Assembly (NCBI GenBank): GCA_964540905.1
Contig: CAZIOS010000018.1
Coordinates: forward strand, 1-48,228
Direction of reading: 5' to 3'
Source of the DNA: VAYN01 sp964540905
Lineage (GTDB): Bacteria; Actinomycetota; Thermoleophilia; Solirubrobacterales; 70-9
Length of the DNA: 48,228 nucleotides
Shown here: one piece after another, positions 41,384 to 48,228 of the stretch
Layout: the number at the start of each line of letters is the position of its first letter
Position numbering within the stretch: the stretch's first letter is position 1
Position numbers and translations under genes: made by a program
The notes under the pieces: model-generated
What the model was told of the DNA's origin: nothing
Seen by the model: the letters and a program-made list of their open reading frames with translations, nothing else
The model's database searches: none

Positions 41384-41872
41384 TTGGCAGCTTCGAATGT
41401 GAACGTGGTGGTCATCACCGGGAACCTGACGCGGGATCCCGAGCTGAGGCACACCGGCGGTGGAACCGCGATCTGTGAGCTCCGCGTCGCCGTCAACAGC
41501 CGCCGCAAAGACGGCCAGAGCGGCGAATGGATCGACAAGCCCAACTACTTCGACGTCACCGTCTGGGGAGCGCAGGGCGAGAACTGCGCCACCTACCTCT
41601 CCAAGGGTCGCCCGGTGGCGATCGAGGGGCGCCTCGACTGGCGCGAGTGGGAGGCCAAAGACGGCGGCAAACGGCAGGCGGTGCAGATCATCGCCAACAC
41701 GGTCCAGTTCCTCGGCGCCCGCGACGGCTCCGGCGGTGGTGGCGGGGGCAACGGCGACGGTGGTGGCGGTTTCCCGTCGCCGAGCAGCGACGTCCCGGCC
41801 GACACCTCCGACTTCGAAGGCGCCGCCGCCAGCGCGGGCGGCGGCGGCGCCGAAGACGACATCCCCTTCTAG
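41384..41872 (+). CDS. ssb: Single-stranded DNA-binding protein
   Basis: A 162-residue SSB with an OB fold (~5-110): VNVVVITGNLTRDPELRH, ELRVAVNSRRKDG, NYFDVTVWGAQGENCATYL and the strand RPVAIEGRLDWREWEA. A Gly-rich, flexible tail ends in the conserved acidic tip EDDIPF, which recruits repair and replication proteins. Two starts are possible: GTG 41375 (three extra residues) and TTG 41384, favoured by the ribosome-binding-site spacing. It acts at replication forks and in repair, next to the S6/S18/L9 and DnaB genes. Confidence 0.96.
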   Translation: MAASNVNVVVITGNLTRDPELRHTGGGTAICELRVAVNSRRKDGQSGEWIDKPNYFDVTVWGAQGENCATYLSKGRPVAIEGRLDWREWEAKDGGKRQAVQIIANTVQFLGARDGSGGGGGGNGDGGGGFPSPSSDVPADTSDFEGAAASAGGGGAEDDIPF

Positions 41873-41879
41873 CCGCGAC

Positions 41880-41906
41880 CCGGGGCGCCGCCAAGCGGCG
41901 CCCCGG
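41880..41906. terminator. GC hairpin between ssb and rpsR
   Basis: A 12-bp stem (41880-41891 with 41895-41906, core GGGGCGCCGC) with a 3-nt loop and no T-run. It may terminate or attenuate the ssb transcript before rpsR, which has its own -10 immediately after. Confidence 0.6.
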
Positions 41907-41916
41907 CTTGGGCCTG

Positions 41917-41922
41917 TAGCAT
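41917..41922 (+). promoter_or_regulatory. -10-like element for rpsR
   Basis: TAGCAT lies 10 nt before ATG 41933, giving a leader of a few bases. It is placed directly after the ssb hairpin. Confidence 0.4.
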
Positions 41923-41932
41923 CCTCGGCCCT

Positions 41933-42202
41933 ATGGCCAGAGCACGAGAGACTTCATCCAGCAACAGCAACCGTCGCGGCCGGCGTGGCGCCGAGCGGGC
42001 GCGCCCCCGCAAATACACCCGGGTCAACGCCGAGACCGTCGACTACAAGGACCTGAACCTGCTGCGGCGCTTCCTCTCCGACAAGGGGAAGACGCGCGGG
42101 CGCCGGGTCACCGGACTTTCCCGCCGCCACCAGCGACAGCTCTCGGTGGCGGTGAAGCGGGCGCGAGAAATCGCCCTGCTGCCTTACGTCGGAGAGCGCT
42201 GA
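41933..42202 (+). CDS. rpsR: Ribosomal protein bS18
   Basis: An 89-residue S18 with the core YTRVNAETVDYKDLNLLRRF and GLSRRHQRQLSVAVKRAREIALLP. It has a basic, Ser/Arg-rich N-terminal extension (MARARETSSSNSNRRGRRG). There is no cysteine, so this is the zinc-free form of S18. It pairs with S6 in the 30S platform. The stop shares one base with the rplI start (TGATG), so translation is coupled. Confidence 0.95.
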   Translation: MARARETSSSNSNRRGRRGAERARPRKYTRVNAETVDYKDLNLLRRFLSDKGKTRGRRVTGLSRRHQRQLSVAVKRAREIALLPYVGER

Positions 42203-42654
42203 TGGCACAGGCGATCCTGCTCCAGGACGTCGCGGCCCTCGGTGAGCGCGGTCAGGCGATCGACGTCGCCCCCGGTTACCTGCGCAACTACCTGATCCCG
42301 CGCAAGCTGGCGCAGCCGGCGACGCCCGGCGCGCTGGAGGAAGCGCAGCGCCGCCGCGAGGCAGCGGAACGGGCGGAGAAGCTGCGGGCCGAGCGCGAAG
42401 CGCAGGCCGCCGGGCTGCTCTCCAAAACTGTGCTGACGATCCACCAACGGGCCGGCGAGGACGGCAAGCTGTTCGGCTCGGTCGGCGCCAAGGAGATCGT
42501 CGACGCGCTGCGCGACGCTCGCGACCTGCGGATCGACAGACGCAAAGTCCGGCTCGAGCAGCCGCTGCGCGAAATCGGCACCTTCATGGTCGAGATCGAG
42601 CTTGCCGACGGCGCCGTCGCCGCGGTGAAGACGATCATCAGCGAGGAGAAGTAG
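42202..42654 (+). CDS. rplI: Ribosomal protein bL9
   Basis: A 150-residue L9. The N-terminal domain is typical (AILLQDVAALGERGQAIDVAPG, YLRNYLIPRKLAQPA), followed by a long connecting helix with many Glu/Arg (EEAQRRREAAERAEKLRAER) and the C-terminal domain (GKLFGSVGAKEIVDAL, DRRKVRLEQPLREIGTFMV). It binds 23S rRNA near the L1 stalk base. ATG 42202 overlaps the rpsR stop. The next gene, encoding a membrane protein, runs in the same direction after a 63-bp gap. Confidence 0.95.
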   Translation: MAQAILLQDVAALGERGQAIDVAPGYLRNYLIPRKLAQPATPGALEEAQRRREAAERAEKLRAEREAQAAGLLSKTVLTIHQRAGEDGKLFGSVGAKEIVDALRDARDLRIDRRKVRLEQPLREIGTFMVEIELADGAVAAVKTIISEEK

Positions 42655-42717
42655 GTCCCGGGAAGCCGGACTCGCCTCGACTGGGCCCGCGCCGAGCGGG
42701 CCACGGTCGGACTGGCG

Positions 42718-43356
42718 GTGGTGGCGATCGGCGGTGCCGGGCTCGTGCTCGGCGACCAGTTCGGCCGCCTGCTGCGACGGCGCTCGCTACAGCGCGACAG
42801 CCGTAACCCCGAGGTCCTGATCGAGTCGGCGCCGGCGGCGGCGCTCGACACCGTCGGCGTCGCCGTGCGCGGCTACGCCGACGCCCCCCGCAGCGAGACG
42901 GTCCTCTTCAACCTGCTCGCCGGCTTCCTCGGCTCCTTCGCCCTGGTCCGCGTCTCCACCTGGGGCATCCGGGACCGCTGGGGACCCTTCCGCAACGTCA
43001 GCATCGGCGGCCGCCACATCCACCACTTCGTCCCCGGCATCCTGCTCGGCTTCGGCGCCGGCACCGCGGCGCTGCTGACCGACGACGACGAGCTCGAACA
43101 GCGCCTGGCGCTGCCGCTGGGCGCCGGCATCGGCCTCACCTTCGACGAGGCCGCCCTGCTGCTCGACCTGCGCGACGTCTACTGGACCCGCGAGGGCCTG
43201 CTCAGCGTCCAGCTCAGCCTCGGCGCCACCGCGATCCTCAGCATCGCCATCCTCACCCTGCGCATGCTCCGCCGCGGCGAGCGCCAGCAGGAGGCCGAGG
43301 GCCTGATCCCGCCGGCCGCCGATCGCCTGACCGGCGGCAGCGGGGCGCTTGCGTAA
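42718..43356 (+). CDS. Integral membrane protein of unknown function, start uncertain
   Basis: About 212 residues with TM segments at the N-terminus (VAIGGAGLVLG), ~65-80 (ETVLFNLLAGFLGSFALV), ~110-125 (HIHHFVPGILLGFGAGTAAL) and near the C-terminus (LGATAILSIAILTLRM). A conserved-looking loop carries GGRHIHHFVPG, whose histidines might bind metal. Its role is unknown. GTG 42718 is the first usual start, but the same frame is open and codon-biased back to the L9 stop (SRTRLDWARAERATVGLAVV), without ATG, GTG or TTG. The true N-terminus may therefore be longer. The operon position between rplI and dnaB is unusual. Confidence 0.75.
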   Translation: MVAIGGAGLVLGDQFGRLLRRRSLQRDSRNPEVLIESAPAAALDTVGVAVRGYADAPRSETVLFNLLAGFLGSFALVRVSTWGIRDRWGPFRNVSIGGRHIHHFVPGILLGFGAGTAALLTDDDELEQRLALPLGAGIGLTFDEAALLLDLRDVYWTREGLLSVQLSLGATAILSIAILTLRMLRRGERQQEAEGLIPPAADRLTGGSGALA

Positions 43357-43485
43357 CCGAAGTGTCAATTTCTTTCCCCGGCATTTGCACATAACTGGAA
43401 CGTGCGTGCCTGGGACCTCTGGTTTGCTTGACCGATGGGTGTTCCGGCGCCGTCTGCCGCCGCTCCGACGCCTTAACTAAGAGAG
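43357..43485. promoter_or_regulatory. Upstream region of dnaB
   Basis: The region is less GC-rich than the genes around it. Near the start codon, TTAACT (43473-43478) lies 7 nt before ATG 43486, and AAGAGAG just before the ATG could also act as a ribosome-binding site. I cannot decide between a leaderless and a leadered message. Confidence 0.35.
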
Positions 43486-46179
43486 ATGCCGCAACCTTCC
43501 GCCACCCACGTACCGCCGCAGAACATCGAGGCGGAGGAGTCGGTCCTGGGGGCGATGCTGGTCGCCGAGCCGGCGCTGACGCGGGTGATCGACGAGGTGA
43601 AGCTGAACGCCGCCGACTTCTACCTCGATCGCCACCGGGCGATCTTCGAGTGCGCCTACGACCTCTACGCCGCCTCGAAGCCGGTTGACGAGCTCAGCGT
43701 CAGCGAGGCGCTGACGCAGCGGGGCGCGATCGACCAGGCGGGCGGCAAGCACTACGTCTCCGAGCTGGCGGCGAAAGTGCCCGCCGCCGGCAACGCCAAG
43801 CACTACGCCGAGATCGTCCAGCAGAACTCGCTGCTGCGGCGGCTGCTCGGTGCCGGCCAGGAGATCCAGGGCTGGGTCAACGAGCGCGACGGCGAGCCGC
43901 GCGAGCTCTCCGAGCGGGCCGAGAAGCTGCTGTTCGAAGTCGCCCACAAAGAGCAGGCCAGCGACTTCCGGCTGCTCTCCGAGATCCTCCACGACGAGGT
44001 CGACCGGCTGGAGAAGCTCTCGACCGGCGAGATCGAGATGACCGGCACCCCGGCCGGCTTCCGCGACATCGACGCGATCACCGGCGGCTTCCAGCCCGGC
44101 AACCTGATCATCGTCGCCGCGAGGCCGGCCATGGGAAAGTGTCTTGAGCAATCAAGACTCGTTTACGACCCTTGCACCGGCGCACGGCGGACCGTCAGGG
44201 ACCTCTGGGAAGCACACGTTCGCGGCGAGGACGTTTGGGTCGCCTCGCTCGGACCGGACCTGCGCATGCGGCGCGCCAAGGCGGCAGCGGTCGTACCGAA
44301 CGGAAGGAAGCGCGTCTACAGCCTGAGAACGCGCCTGGGTCGCGAGCTGAGGGCAACCTCGAACCATCCCGTACTGACCAGCTCCGGTTGGGAGGAGCTC
44401 GGGAGCGTCACTCCGGGAGCCCGGATCGCTGTTCCGCGGTATCTACCGGGCCCAGCAGAGCCGGCCGAACTACCCGACGAGGAGGTCGTGCTCGTCGGGG
44501 CACTGATCTCGGACGGCGCCCTAAGTCAGAGGACTCCCCGGTTCTGCTTCGGCGCCGGCTCCAAAGTGCTCCCAGCCGTCGAGGAGGCCGTTCGCGCGTA
44601 CGGGCTTCGCCTCCGTGTCAGCGGTCGCAAGAGTCATGGCAACGGCCTGATCAGCGCCGGGCCTGGAGCGCGAAGCAACCCGGTCACCGAGATGCTGCGC
44701 CGACATGGCCTGATGGGGCTGCGCTCGGCTGAGAAGTTCGTGCCGGACGCGATCTTCGGCCTCGGGGAGGAGCAGCTCGCCCGTTTCCTCGGCGTCATGT
44801 ACGCCTGCGACGGGCACGTCTACTGCAGCGAGCGGCTGGCGCAGATCGGCTACACGACGATCAGCGAGCGGCTGGCGCGTGATATCCAGCACCTGCTGCT
44901 GAGACTCGGGATCGTGGCGAAGATCCGCACCCTGAAGCGGCCCGTATATGACCGCACCGACAAGGTCGCGCGCGAGATCAGGATCACCTCACAGGAGGGT
45001 CTGCGCCGTTTCTGCGAACTGGTCTCCGTCCCCGGCAAGGAGGAGGCTCAGGCGAGAGTTATGGCGCGACTCGAAGTCGCACCCCGCTCCACCAACACCG
45101 ACCCGCTCCCAACCGAGATCTGGAACGACGTACTGCTGGCGAAGGGTGGACGGAGTTGGGCGACGGTCAGCGAGCTGACCGGGCGCCCTCGCAACCACAA
45201 CTGGCACGTCGATGCTCGCTCTCCCTCCCGCAGCCTCGTCGCCGAGCTCGCCGTCGCGGTCGGGTCGCCCGCGCTCGAAGAGCTTTCGGACTCCGACATC
45301 TGGTGGGACGAGATCGAGTCGGTCGAGTACGTCGGTGAAGAGGAGACCTACGACCTCGACGTTCCCGGCCTGCGCAACTTCGTCGCCGACGACATCATCG
45401 TCCACAACAGCGCCCTGGTCGCCAACATCGCCGAAAACGTCGCCGTCAAGGACAACAAGCCGGTCGCTTTCTTCTCGCTGGAGATGTCCGAGGTGGAGCT
45501 GGCCCAGCGCTTCATCGCCTGCCGGGCGCGGATCTCCGGCGACAAGCTGCGCAAGGGACAGGTCTCCCAGCGCGACTGGCCGAAGGTGGTGCGGGCCTGC
45601 AACGAGCTGGAGGAGGCGCCGCTCTGGTTCGACGACTCCTCCGACCTCGGCATCCTCGACCTGCGGGCGAAGGCACGGCGCCTGCACGCGCAGGAACAGG
45701 AGCGCGGCGGCCTCGGCCTGATCATCCTCGACTACATCCAGCTGATGCGCTCCGACGACCACCGCGCCAACCGGGTCGAGCAGGTCGGCCAGATCAGCCG
45801 CGGGCTGAAGATCCTCGCCCGCGAGCTGGAGGTGCCGGTGGTGGCGATCTCGCAGCTCTCGCGGGCGCCCGAGCAGCGGACGCCGCCGAAGCCGCAGCTC
45901 TCCGACCTGCGCGAGTCGGGGCAGATCGAGCAGGACGCCGACGTCGTCGCCTTCCTCTACCGGGCCGACTACTACCGCGACCCCGACGAGGAGCCCGACG
46001 GCCTCGCCGACGTGATCATCGCCAAGCACAGGAACGGCCCGATCGGGACCAGGCAGCTGGTCTTCCTCGACCGCTTCCCCAAATTCGCCGACCACTCCGG
46101 CCAGGAACAGCCGATCGAGCAGCCGGCCGGCGAAGGGCCGCCGCTGGCCGACGCCGGCGCCATGGGGCCTGACTTCTGA
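43486..46179 (+). CDS. dnaB: Replicative DNA helicase DnaB, interrupted by an intein
   Basis: The 897-residue precursor contains a 474-residue DnaB: N-terminal domain NIEAEESVLGAMLVAEPAL and the RecA-like helicase domain. The P-loop sequence RPAMGK|SALVANIA is split by the intein just after Lys218, the residue preceding Cys1 at 219. Walker B and the rest are normal (GLIILDYIQLM, VPVVAISQLSRAPEQR, DLRESGQIEQDAD, AKHRNGPIGT). DnaB is essential, so the intein must splice. The stop shares a base with the start of the loader gene downstream (TGATG), a typical helicase-loader pair. The intein codons are clearly less GC-rich than the flanks. Confidence 0.95.
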   Translation: MPQPSATHVPPQNIEAEESVLGAMLVAEPALTRVIDEVKLNAADFYLDRHRAIFECAYDLYAASKPVDELSVSEALTQRGAIDQAGGKHYVSELAAKVPAAGNAKHYAEIVQQNSLLRRLLGAGQEIQGWVNERDGEPRELSERAEKLLFEVAHKEQASDFRLLSEILHDEVDRLEKLSTGEIEMTGTPAGFRDIDAITGGFQPGNLIIVAARPAMGKCLEQSRLVYDPCTGARRTVRDLWEAHVRGEDVWVASLGPDLRMRRAKAAAVVPNGRKRVYSLRTRLGRELRATSNHPVLTSSGWEELGSVTPGARIAVPRYLPGPAEPAELPDEEVVLVGALISDGALSQRTPRFCFGAGSKVLPAVEEAVRAYGLRLRVSGRKSHGNGLISAGPGARSNPVTEMLRRHGLMGLRSAEKFVPDAIFGLGEEQLARFLGVMYACDGHVYCSERLAQIGYTTISERLARDIQHLLLRLGIVAKIRTLKRPVYDRTDKVAREIRITSQEGLRRFCELVSVPGKEEAQARVMARLEVAPRSTNTDPLPTEIWNDVLLAKGGRSWATVSELTGRPRNHNWHVDARSPSRSLVAELAVAVGSPALEELSDSDIWWDEIESVEYVGEEETYDLDVPGLRNFVADDIIVHNSALVANIAENVAVKDNKPVAFFSLEMSEVELAQRFIACRARISGDKLRKGQVSQRDWPKVVRACNELEEAPLWFDDSSDLGILDLRAKARRLHAQEQERGGLGLIILDYIQLMRSDDHRANRVEQVGQISRGLKILARELEVPVVAISQLSRAPEQRTPPKPQLSDLRESGQIEQDADVVAFLYRADYYRDPDEEPDGLADVIIAKHRNGPIGTRQLVFLDRFPKFADHSGQEQPIEQPAGEGPPLADAGAMGPDF
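44140..45408 (+). mobile_element. DnaB intein with LAGLIDADG homing endonuclease
   Basis: Exactly 423 codons. It begins with Cys1 (CLEQSRLVYDPCTG), has a block-B TxxH as RATSNHPVLT (His76), and ends with the block F/G DLDVPGLRNFVADDIIVHN, the penultimate His and terminal Asn423, followed by Ser as the first extein residue. Between lie the two LAGLIDADG-type helices, VGALISDGAL (~119-128) and FLGVMYACDG (~216-225), both with the acidic residue retained, so the endonuclease may be active. A later helical segment (WATVSELTGRPRNHNW) could bind DNA. Insertion in the P-loop of DnaB is a known intein site. Confidence 0.93.
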
Positions 46180-46979
46180 TGGCGGCGATCGCCCGCTCGG
46201 AGCCCTTCCGCGAGCAGGTCTGCCCGCTCGGCGTCTGCGACGGCTCCGGCTGGATCCTCGGCCCCGAAGACGTCGCCCGCCCCTGCGAGTGCCGGGCGCA
46301 GCGCCTCAAGCGAGGACGCAGCCGGGGCGTGGCCTCCGTGATCCCCAAGAAGTTCCAAGGCGTCTCCTTCGATCGACCTCCCGTAAGCACGGAGATCGAC
46401 CAGGTAGCCGTGCGAGCCACCCACCGCTACGTCGATGAACTCGACGAGAATCTCCGCATCGGCCGGGGGATGTGGTTCATGGGGGATACCGGCACCGGTA
46501 AGACCACGCTGACGATGCTTATCTCAAGACATGCCCTCGCGGCGGGCTACTCCGTCGCCATATACACGATGCCCAAACTTCTGGCGCGGATCAGAAGCAC
46601 CTATGAACGGGACACGGGGGACGACACTTACCTTCAATTCTTTGACCGGCTGAGCCGGGTCGACCTCCTCCACATCGATGACTTCGGCGCAGAGAAACGG
46701 TCCGACTGGGTGCTCGAGCAGCTCTACTCGATCTTGAACGAGCGATACGAGCAAGAGCGGGCAATCGTCGCCACCACCAATCTCGACCGCGAGACGTTTG
46801 ACGAGAAGCCCGCCCAATCTCGCTCCGCATTTCCCCAAAGCGACCCCGCCGTAGATTGGATTCGCCGGCTTGAGAAAGAGGTGGGGAAACGAACGGTCTC
46901 CCGCCTTGTCGAGATCTGCGGTGACCCGATCACGATGTTTGGTCCAGACGCACGCATCCAGGTGCGTGCCGCAAGCTGA
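46179..46979 (+). CDS. DnaC/DnaI-type helicase loader ATPase
   Basis: A 266-residue AAA+ protein. The N-terminus carries four cysteines (Cys15, Cys20, Cys36, Cys38), a possible zinc site, as in some DnaI/DnaC loaders. The ATPase core has the P-loop GDTGTGKTT (~102-110), the Walker B LLHIDDFG (~163-170) and the sensor ATTN (~198-201). It directly follows dnaB with a one-base overlap, so it very likely loads that helicase onto DNA. From about 46300 onward codon usage is clearly less GC-biased than in the first 120 bp, so the ATPase part may have been exchanged by recombination. An IstB-like role is the alternative, but no transposase is nearby. Confidence 0.85.
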   Translation: MAAIARSEPFREQVCPLGVCDGSGWILGPEDVARPCECRAQRLKRGRSRGVASVIPKKFQGVSFDRPPVSTEIDQVAVRATHRYVDELDENLRIGRGMWFMGDTGTGKTTLTMLISRHALAAGYSVAIYTMPKLLARIRSTYERDTGDDTYLQFFDRLSRVDLLHIDDFGAEKRSDWVLEQLYSILNERYEQERAIVATTNLDRETFDEKPAQSRSAFPQSDPAVDWIRRLEKEVGKRTVSRLVEICGDPITMFGPDARIQVRAAS

Positions 46980-47011
46980 GTCGGAGCGAAGGGAAATATG
47001 CGCCGGGCTGC

Positions 47012-47332
47012 TCAGTGGTTGAGATTGAAGACGAGGCCCAAGGCGTCGTCAACGGCCGCAAGATCGTCGAGAGAGAGGTGGCCCACTTGCTCGCCAAGGC
47101 TGCGCGCGTCCACCGCGGTGGCCATCTCGCAGAGGACCTGGGTCCTGCTCTCGCCCAACTCGACCTGAGGGCGGAAGCTGGCGGGGGTTGCCGACTGTGA
47201 CGTCGGGCAGATTACAACCGTCGAAAGCGCCGCCAGCTCGTCCGCCTGAACAATCACCGCATACCGTCGGCCATGCTGCGCTCGTCCCCGGCCGGGAGGC
47301 AGGGTGATCGAGTGAATATCACCACGAAGCAC
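47012..47332 (-). CDS. MazF/PemK-type endoribonuclease toxin
   Basis: A 106-residue protein with the MazF/PemK fold: RGDIHSITLPPGRGRAQHGRRYAVIV, split as RGDIHSITLPPGRG and HGRRYAVIVQADEL, followed by STVVICPTS and QVLCEMATAVDARSLG. MazF toxins cut mRNA at short sequences; specificity is unknown. It begins at GTG 47332 and overlaps the antitoxin gene by 14 bp. Codon usage is less GC-rich than the core genes, and it is convergent with the DnaC-like gene, 32 bp apart. Confidence 0.88.
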   Translation of the reverse strand: MLRGDIHSITLPPGRGRAQHGRRYAVIVQADELAALSTVVICPTSQSATPASFRPQVELGESRTQVLCEMATAVDARSLGEQVGHLSLDDLAAVDDALGLVFNLNH

Positions 47333-47570
47333 GCAGATCCTCCAGCTGAGCGACGATCTCCCGCGCTTCCTCTACGTAAGCCGGGTCTTCCGACAGCCGG
47401 CGGGCCTCAACCGCCAGCTCGCTCCGCCGTCTCTCCCGCTCCGCCGTCTCTTCGATTGCCTGTCTGGCCGCTTCGGCTTTGCTTATTCCGCGCAGTCGGG
47501 CCAGGCTCTCGAGAGCGCGCGCGCCAGTCCGGCCAAGGCGCAGGGAGAGCGGTGGCGGGGTCTGGCTCAT
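47319..47570 (-). CDS. Ribbon-helix-helix-like antitoxin (MazE-type partner)
   Basis: An 83-residue protein: a short strand (LSLRLGRTGARAL), then helices (ESLARLRGISKAEAARQAIEE), consistent with a ribbon-helix-helix DNA-binding domain, followed by a charged helical C-terminus (AERERRRSELAVEARR) that would bind the toxin. ATG 47570 is chosen because TACATT is exactly 7 nt upstream; the open frame further upstream lies across the promoter palindrome. It overlaps MazF by 14 bp in the antitoxin-first order. It probably represses its own promoter through the perfect palindrome at 47581-47599. Confidence 0.85.
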   Translation of the reverse strand: MSQTPPPLSLRLGRTGARALESLARLRGISKAEAARQAIEETAERERRRSELAVEARRLSEDPAYVEEAREIVAQLEDLRASW

Positions 47571-47577
47571 TCCCGCC

Positions 47578-47599
47578 AATGTAGCGTGATTCACGCTAC
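47578..47599 (-). promoter_or_regulatory. MazEF-like promoter and palindromic operator
   Basis: GTAGCGTGA-T-TCACGCTAC (47581-47599) is a perfect 9-bp inverted repeat around one base. TACATT (minus strand, 47578-47583) lies 7 nt before the antitoxin ATG and overlaps the palindrome by three bases, so a protein bound there would block RNA polymerase. This is a typical autoregulated toxin-antitoxin layout. Confidence 0.75.
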
Positions 47600-47743
47600 C
47601 TGGACTTGAGGCAGCTTCCATATGGCGAATCGTGACCGGCGCCGACGCACGCTTGGCGCGCAACGCGTGAATTGTCCGTGTCAAAACACCGACCATTACT
47701 GCGCAACGCGCCTGGAGTTCAACCCCGTCACAATCCAGCGCTT

Positions 47744-48228
47744 ATGCCAGGCGTGGTCATAGTCGGCGCCCAGTGGGGCGATGAGGGCAAGGGGAAGATC
47801 ACCGACCTGCTGGCCGAGCGGGCGGGGATGATCGTCCGCTTCCAGGGCGGCAACAACGCCGGCCACACGATCGTCCGCGACGGCGAGGAGTTCAAGTTCC
47901 ACCTGATCCCCTCCGGCATCCTCTACTCGGAGAAGACCTGCGTGATCGGCAACGGCGTCGTCCTCGACCCCAACGTGCTGCTGGGGGAGATCGACGGGCT
48001 CAAGCGCCAGGGGATCGCCGTCGGCAACCTGCGCATCTCCGCCAACGCGCACCTGATCATGCCCTACCACGTGCTGCTCGACACGGCCGGCGAGACCAAG
48101 CTCGGCAAGCTCTCGATCGGCACCACCCGGCGCGGGATCGGCCCCTGCTACGCCGACAAGGCGCTGCGGCTCGGCATCCGCGTCCAGGACCTGCTCGACG
48201 AGAAGATCCTGCGGACCAAGATCCGCGC
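47744..48228 (+). CDS. purA: Adenylosuccinate synthetase, 3' end cut by window edge
   Basis: The first 161 codons of PurA, which joins IMP and aspartate using GTP in AMP synthesis. The glycine-rich GTP-binding start VVIVGAQWGDEGKGKITDLL is diagnostic, with the catalytic Asp and Lys in place. The motifs RFQGGNNAGHTIV and LIPSGIL follow, then GNGVVLDP and the IMP-binding-region SIGTTRRGIGPCYADKALR. ATG 47744 gives the normal N-terminus, with CACAAT 9 nt upstream. Codon bias returns here to that of the core genes, unlike the toxin-antitoxin genes to its left. Confidence 0.95.
   Translation, partial: MPGVVIVGAQWGDEGKGKITDLLAERAGMIVRFQGGNNAGHTIVRDGEEFKFHLIPSGILYSEKTCVIGNGVVLDPNVLLGEIDGLKRQGIAVGNLRISANAHLIMPYHVLLDTAGETKLGKLSIGTTRRGIGPCYADKALRLGIRVQDLLDEKILRTKIR

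Noticed and set aside
41375..41872. GTG 41375 as the ssb start
   Set aside because: The ribosome-binding site directly abuts it; TTG 41384 has proper spacing. Either would give a working SSB.
43428..43688. Short plus-strand ORF across the dnaB start
   Set aside because: Overlaps the real DnaB frame out of phase; no recognisable protein features.
46179..46979. Loader gene as an IS-associated IstB
   Set aside because: It is one base from dnaB in the expected helicase-loader order and no IstA-like transposase is nearby.

Overview
The window is about 48 kb of very GC-rich, strongly GC3-biased bacterial DNA. It carries GTG and TTG starts, many -10-like hexamers set directly before start codons, a TreT-type trehalose synthase next to an OtsA-like protein, an S6-SSB-S18-L9-DnaB block, an intein in DnaB, and very large secreted beta-propeller/FnIII proteins. 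This points to an actinobacterium, most likely Thermoleophilia (Solirubrobacterales-like). That placement is inferred from gene content and not from a marker-gene tree. A run of 100 Ns (17190-17289) marks a scaffold join, so this is a draft assembly.

Left third (1-18369, minus strand): one polar run of nine genes, almost all translationally coupled by 1-22 bp overlaps. All nine encode predicted exported proteins: a 1892-residue NHL/FnIII/TolB-like protein, two ~1070-residue paralogues of an unnamed Cys-containing repeat family, a 772-residue FnIII/TolB-like protein, an NHL-repeat protein, a lipoprotein, and three small secreted proteins, the last cut by the window edge. Four or five of the large proteins end in Lys/Arg/His-rich tails. 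A divergent gene across a 667-bp regulatory region encodes a protein with two TetR-type DNA-binding modules. I regard this operon as the most novel content here.

Middle (19037-37518): a methyltransferase, an HD hydrolase, a secreted glycoside-hydrolase-like protein, YceH, PyrE, a VapBC toxin-antitoxin pair, a nucleoside-sugar-type epimerase, then a cell-envelope group (L,D-transpeptidase, CPBP protease, small MscS channel, class A PBP, GT-C mannosyltransferase-like protein, flippase-like membrane protein). ThiL follows, with a small FlgM-like gene overlapping its 3' end. Next is a response regulator/histidine kinase/HtrA lipoprotein operon that looks like an envelope-stress circuit.

Right third (37556-48228): two different trehalose-forming glycosyltransferases, then the replication/ribosome block rpsF-ssb-rpsR-rplI-(membrane protein)-dnaB-dnaC-like. 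DnaB is interrupted in its P-loop by a 423-residue LAGLIDADG intein. A lower-GC stretch follows, holding most of the DnaC-like gene and a MazEF-like pair with a perfect palindromic operator. The 5' part of purA ends the window.

A signal that runs through the whole window is a TANNNT hexamer placed 6-7 nt before the start codon. It occurs at nine genes strictly and at several more loosely, which implies widespread leaderless mRNAs. It also decides several start codons (pyrE, the response regulator, the MazE-like antitoxin).
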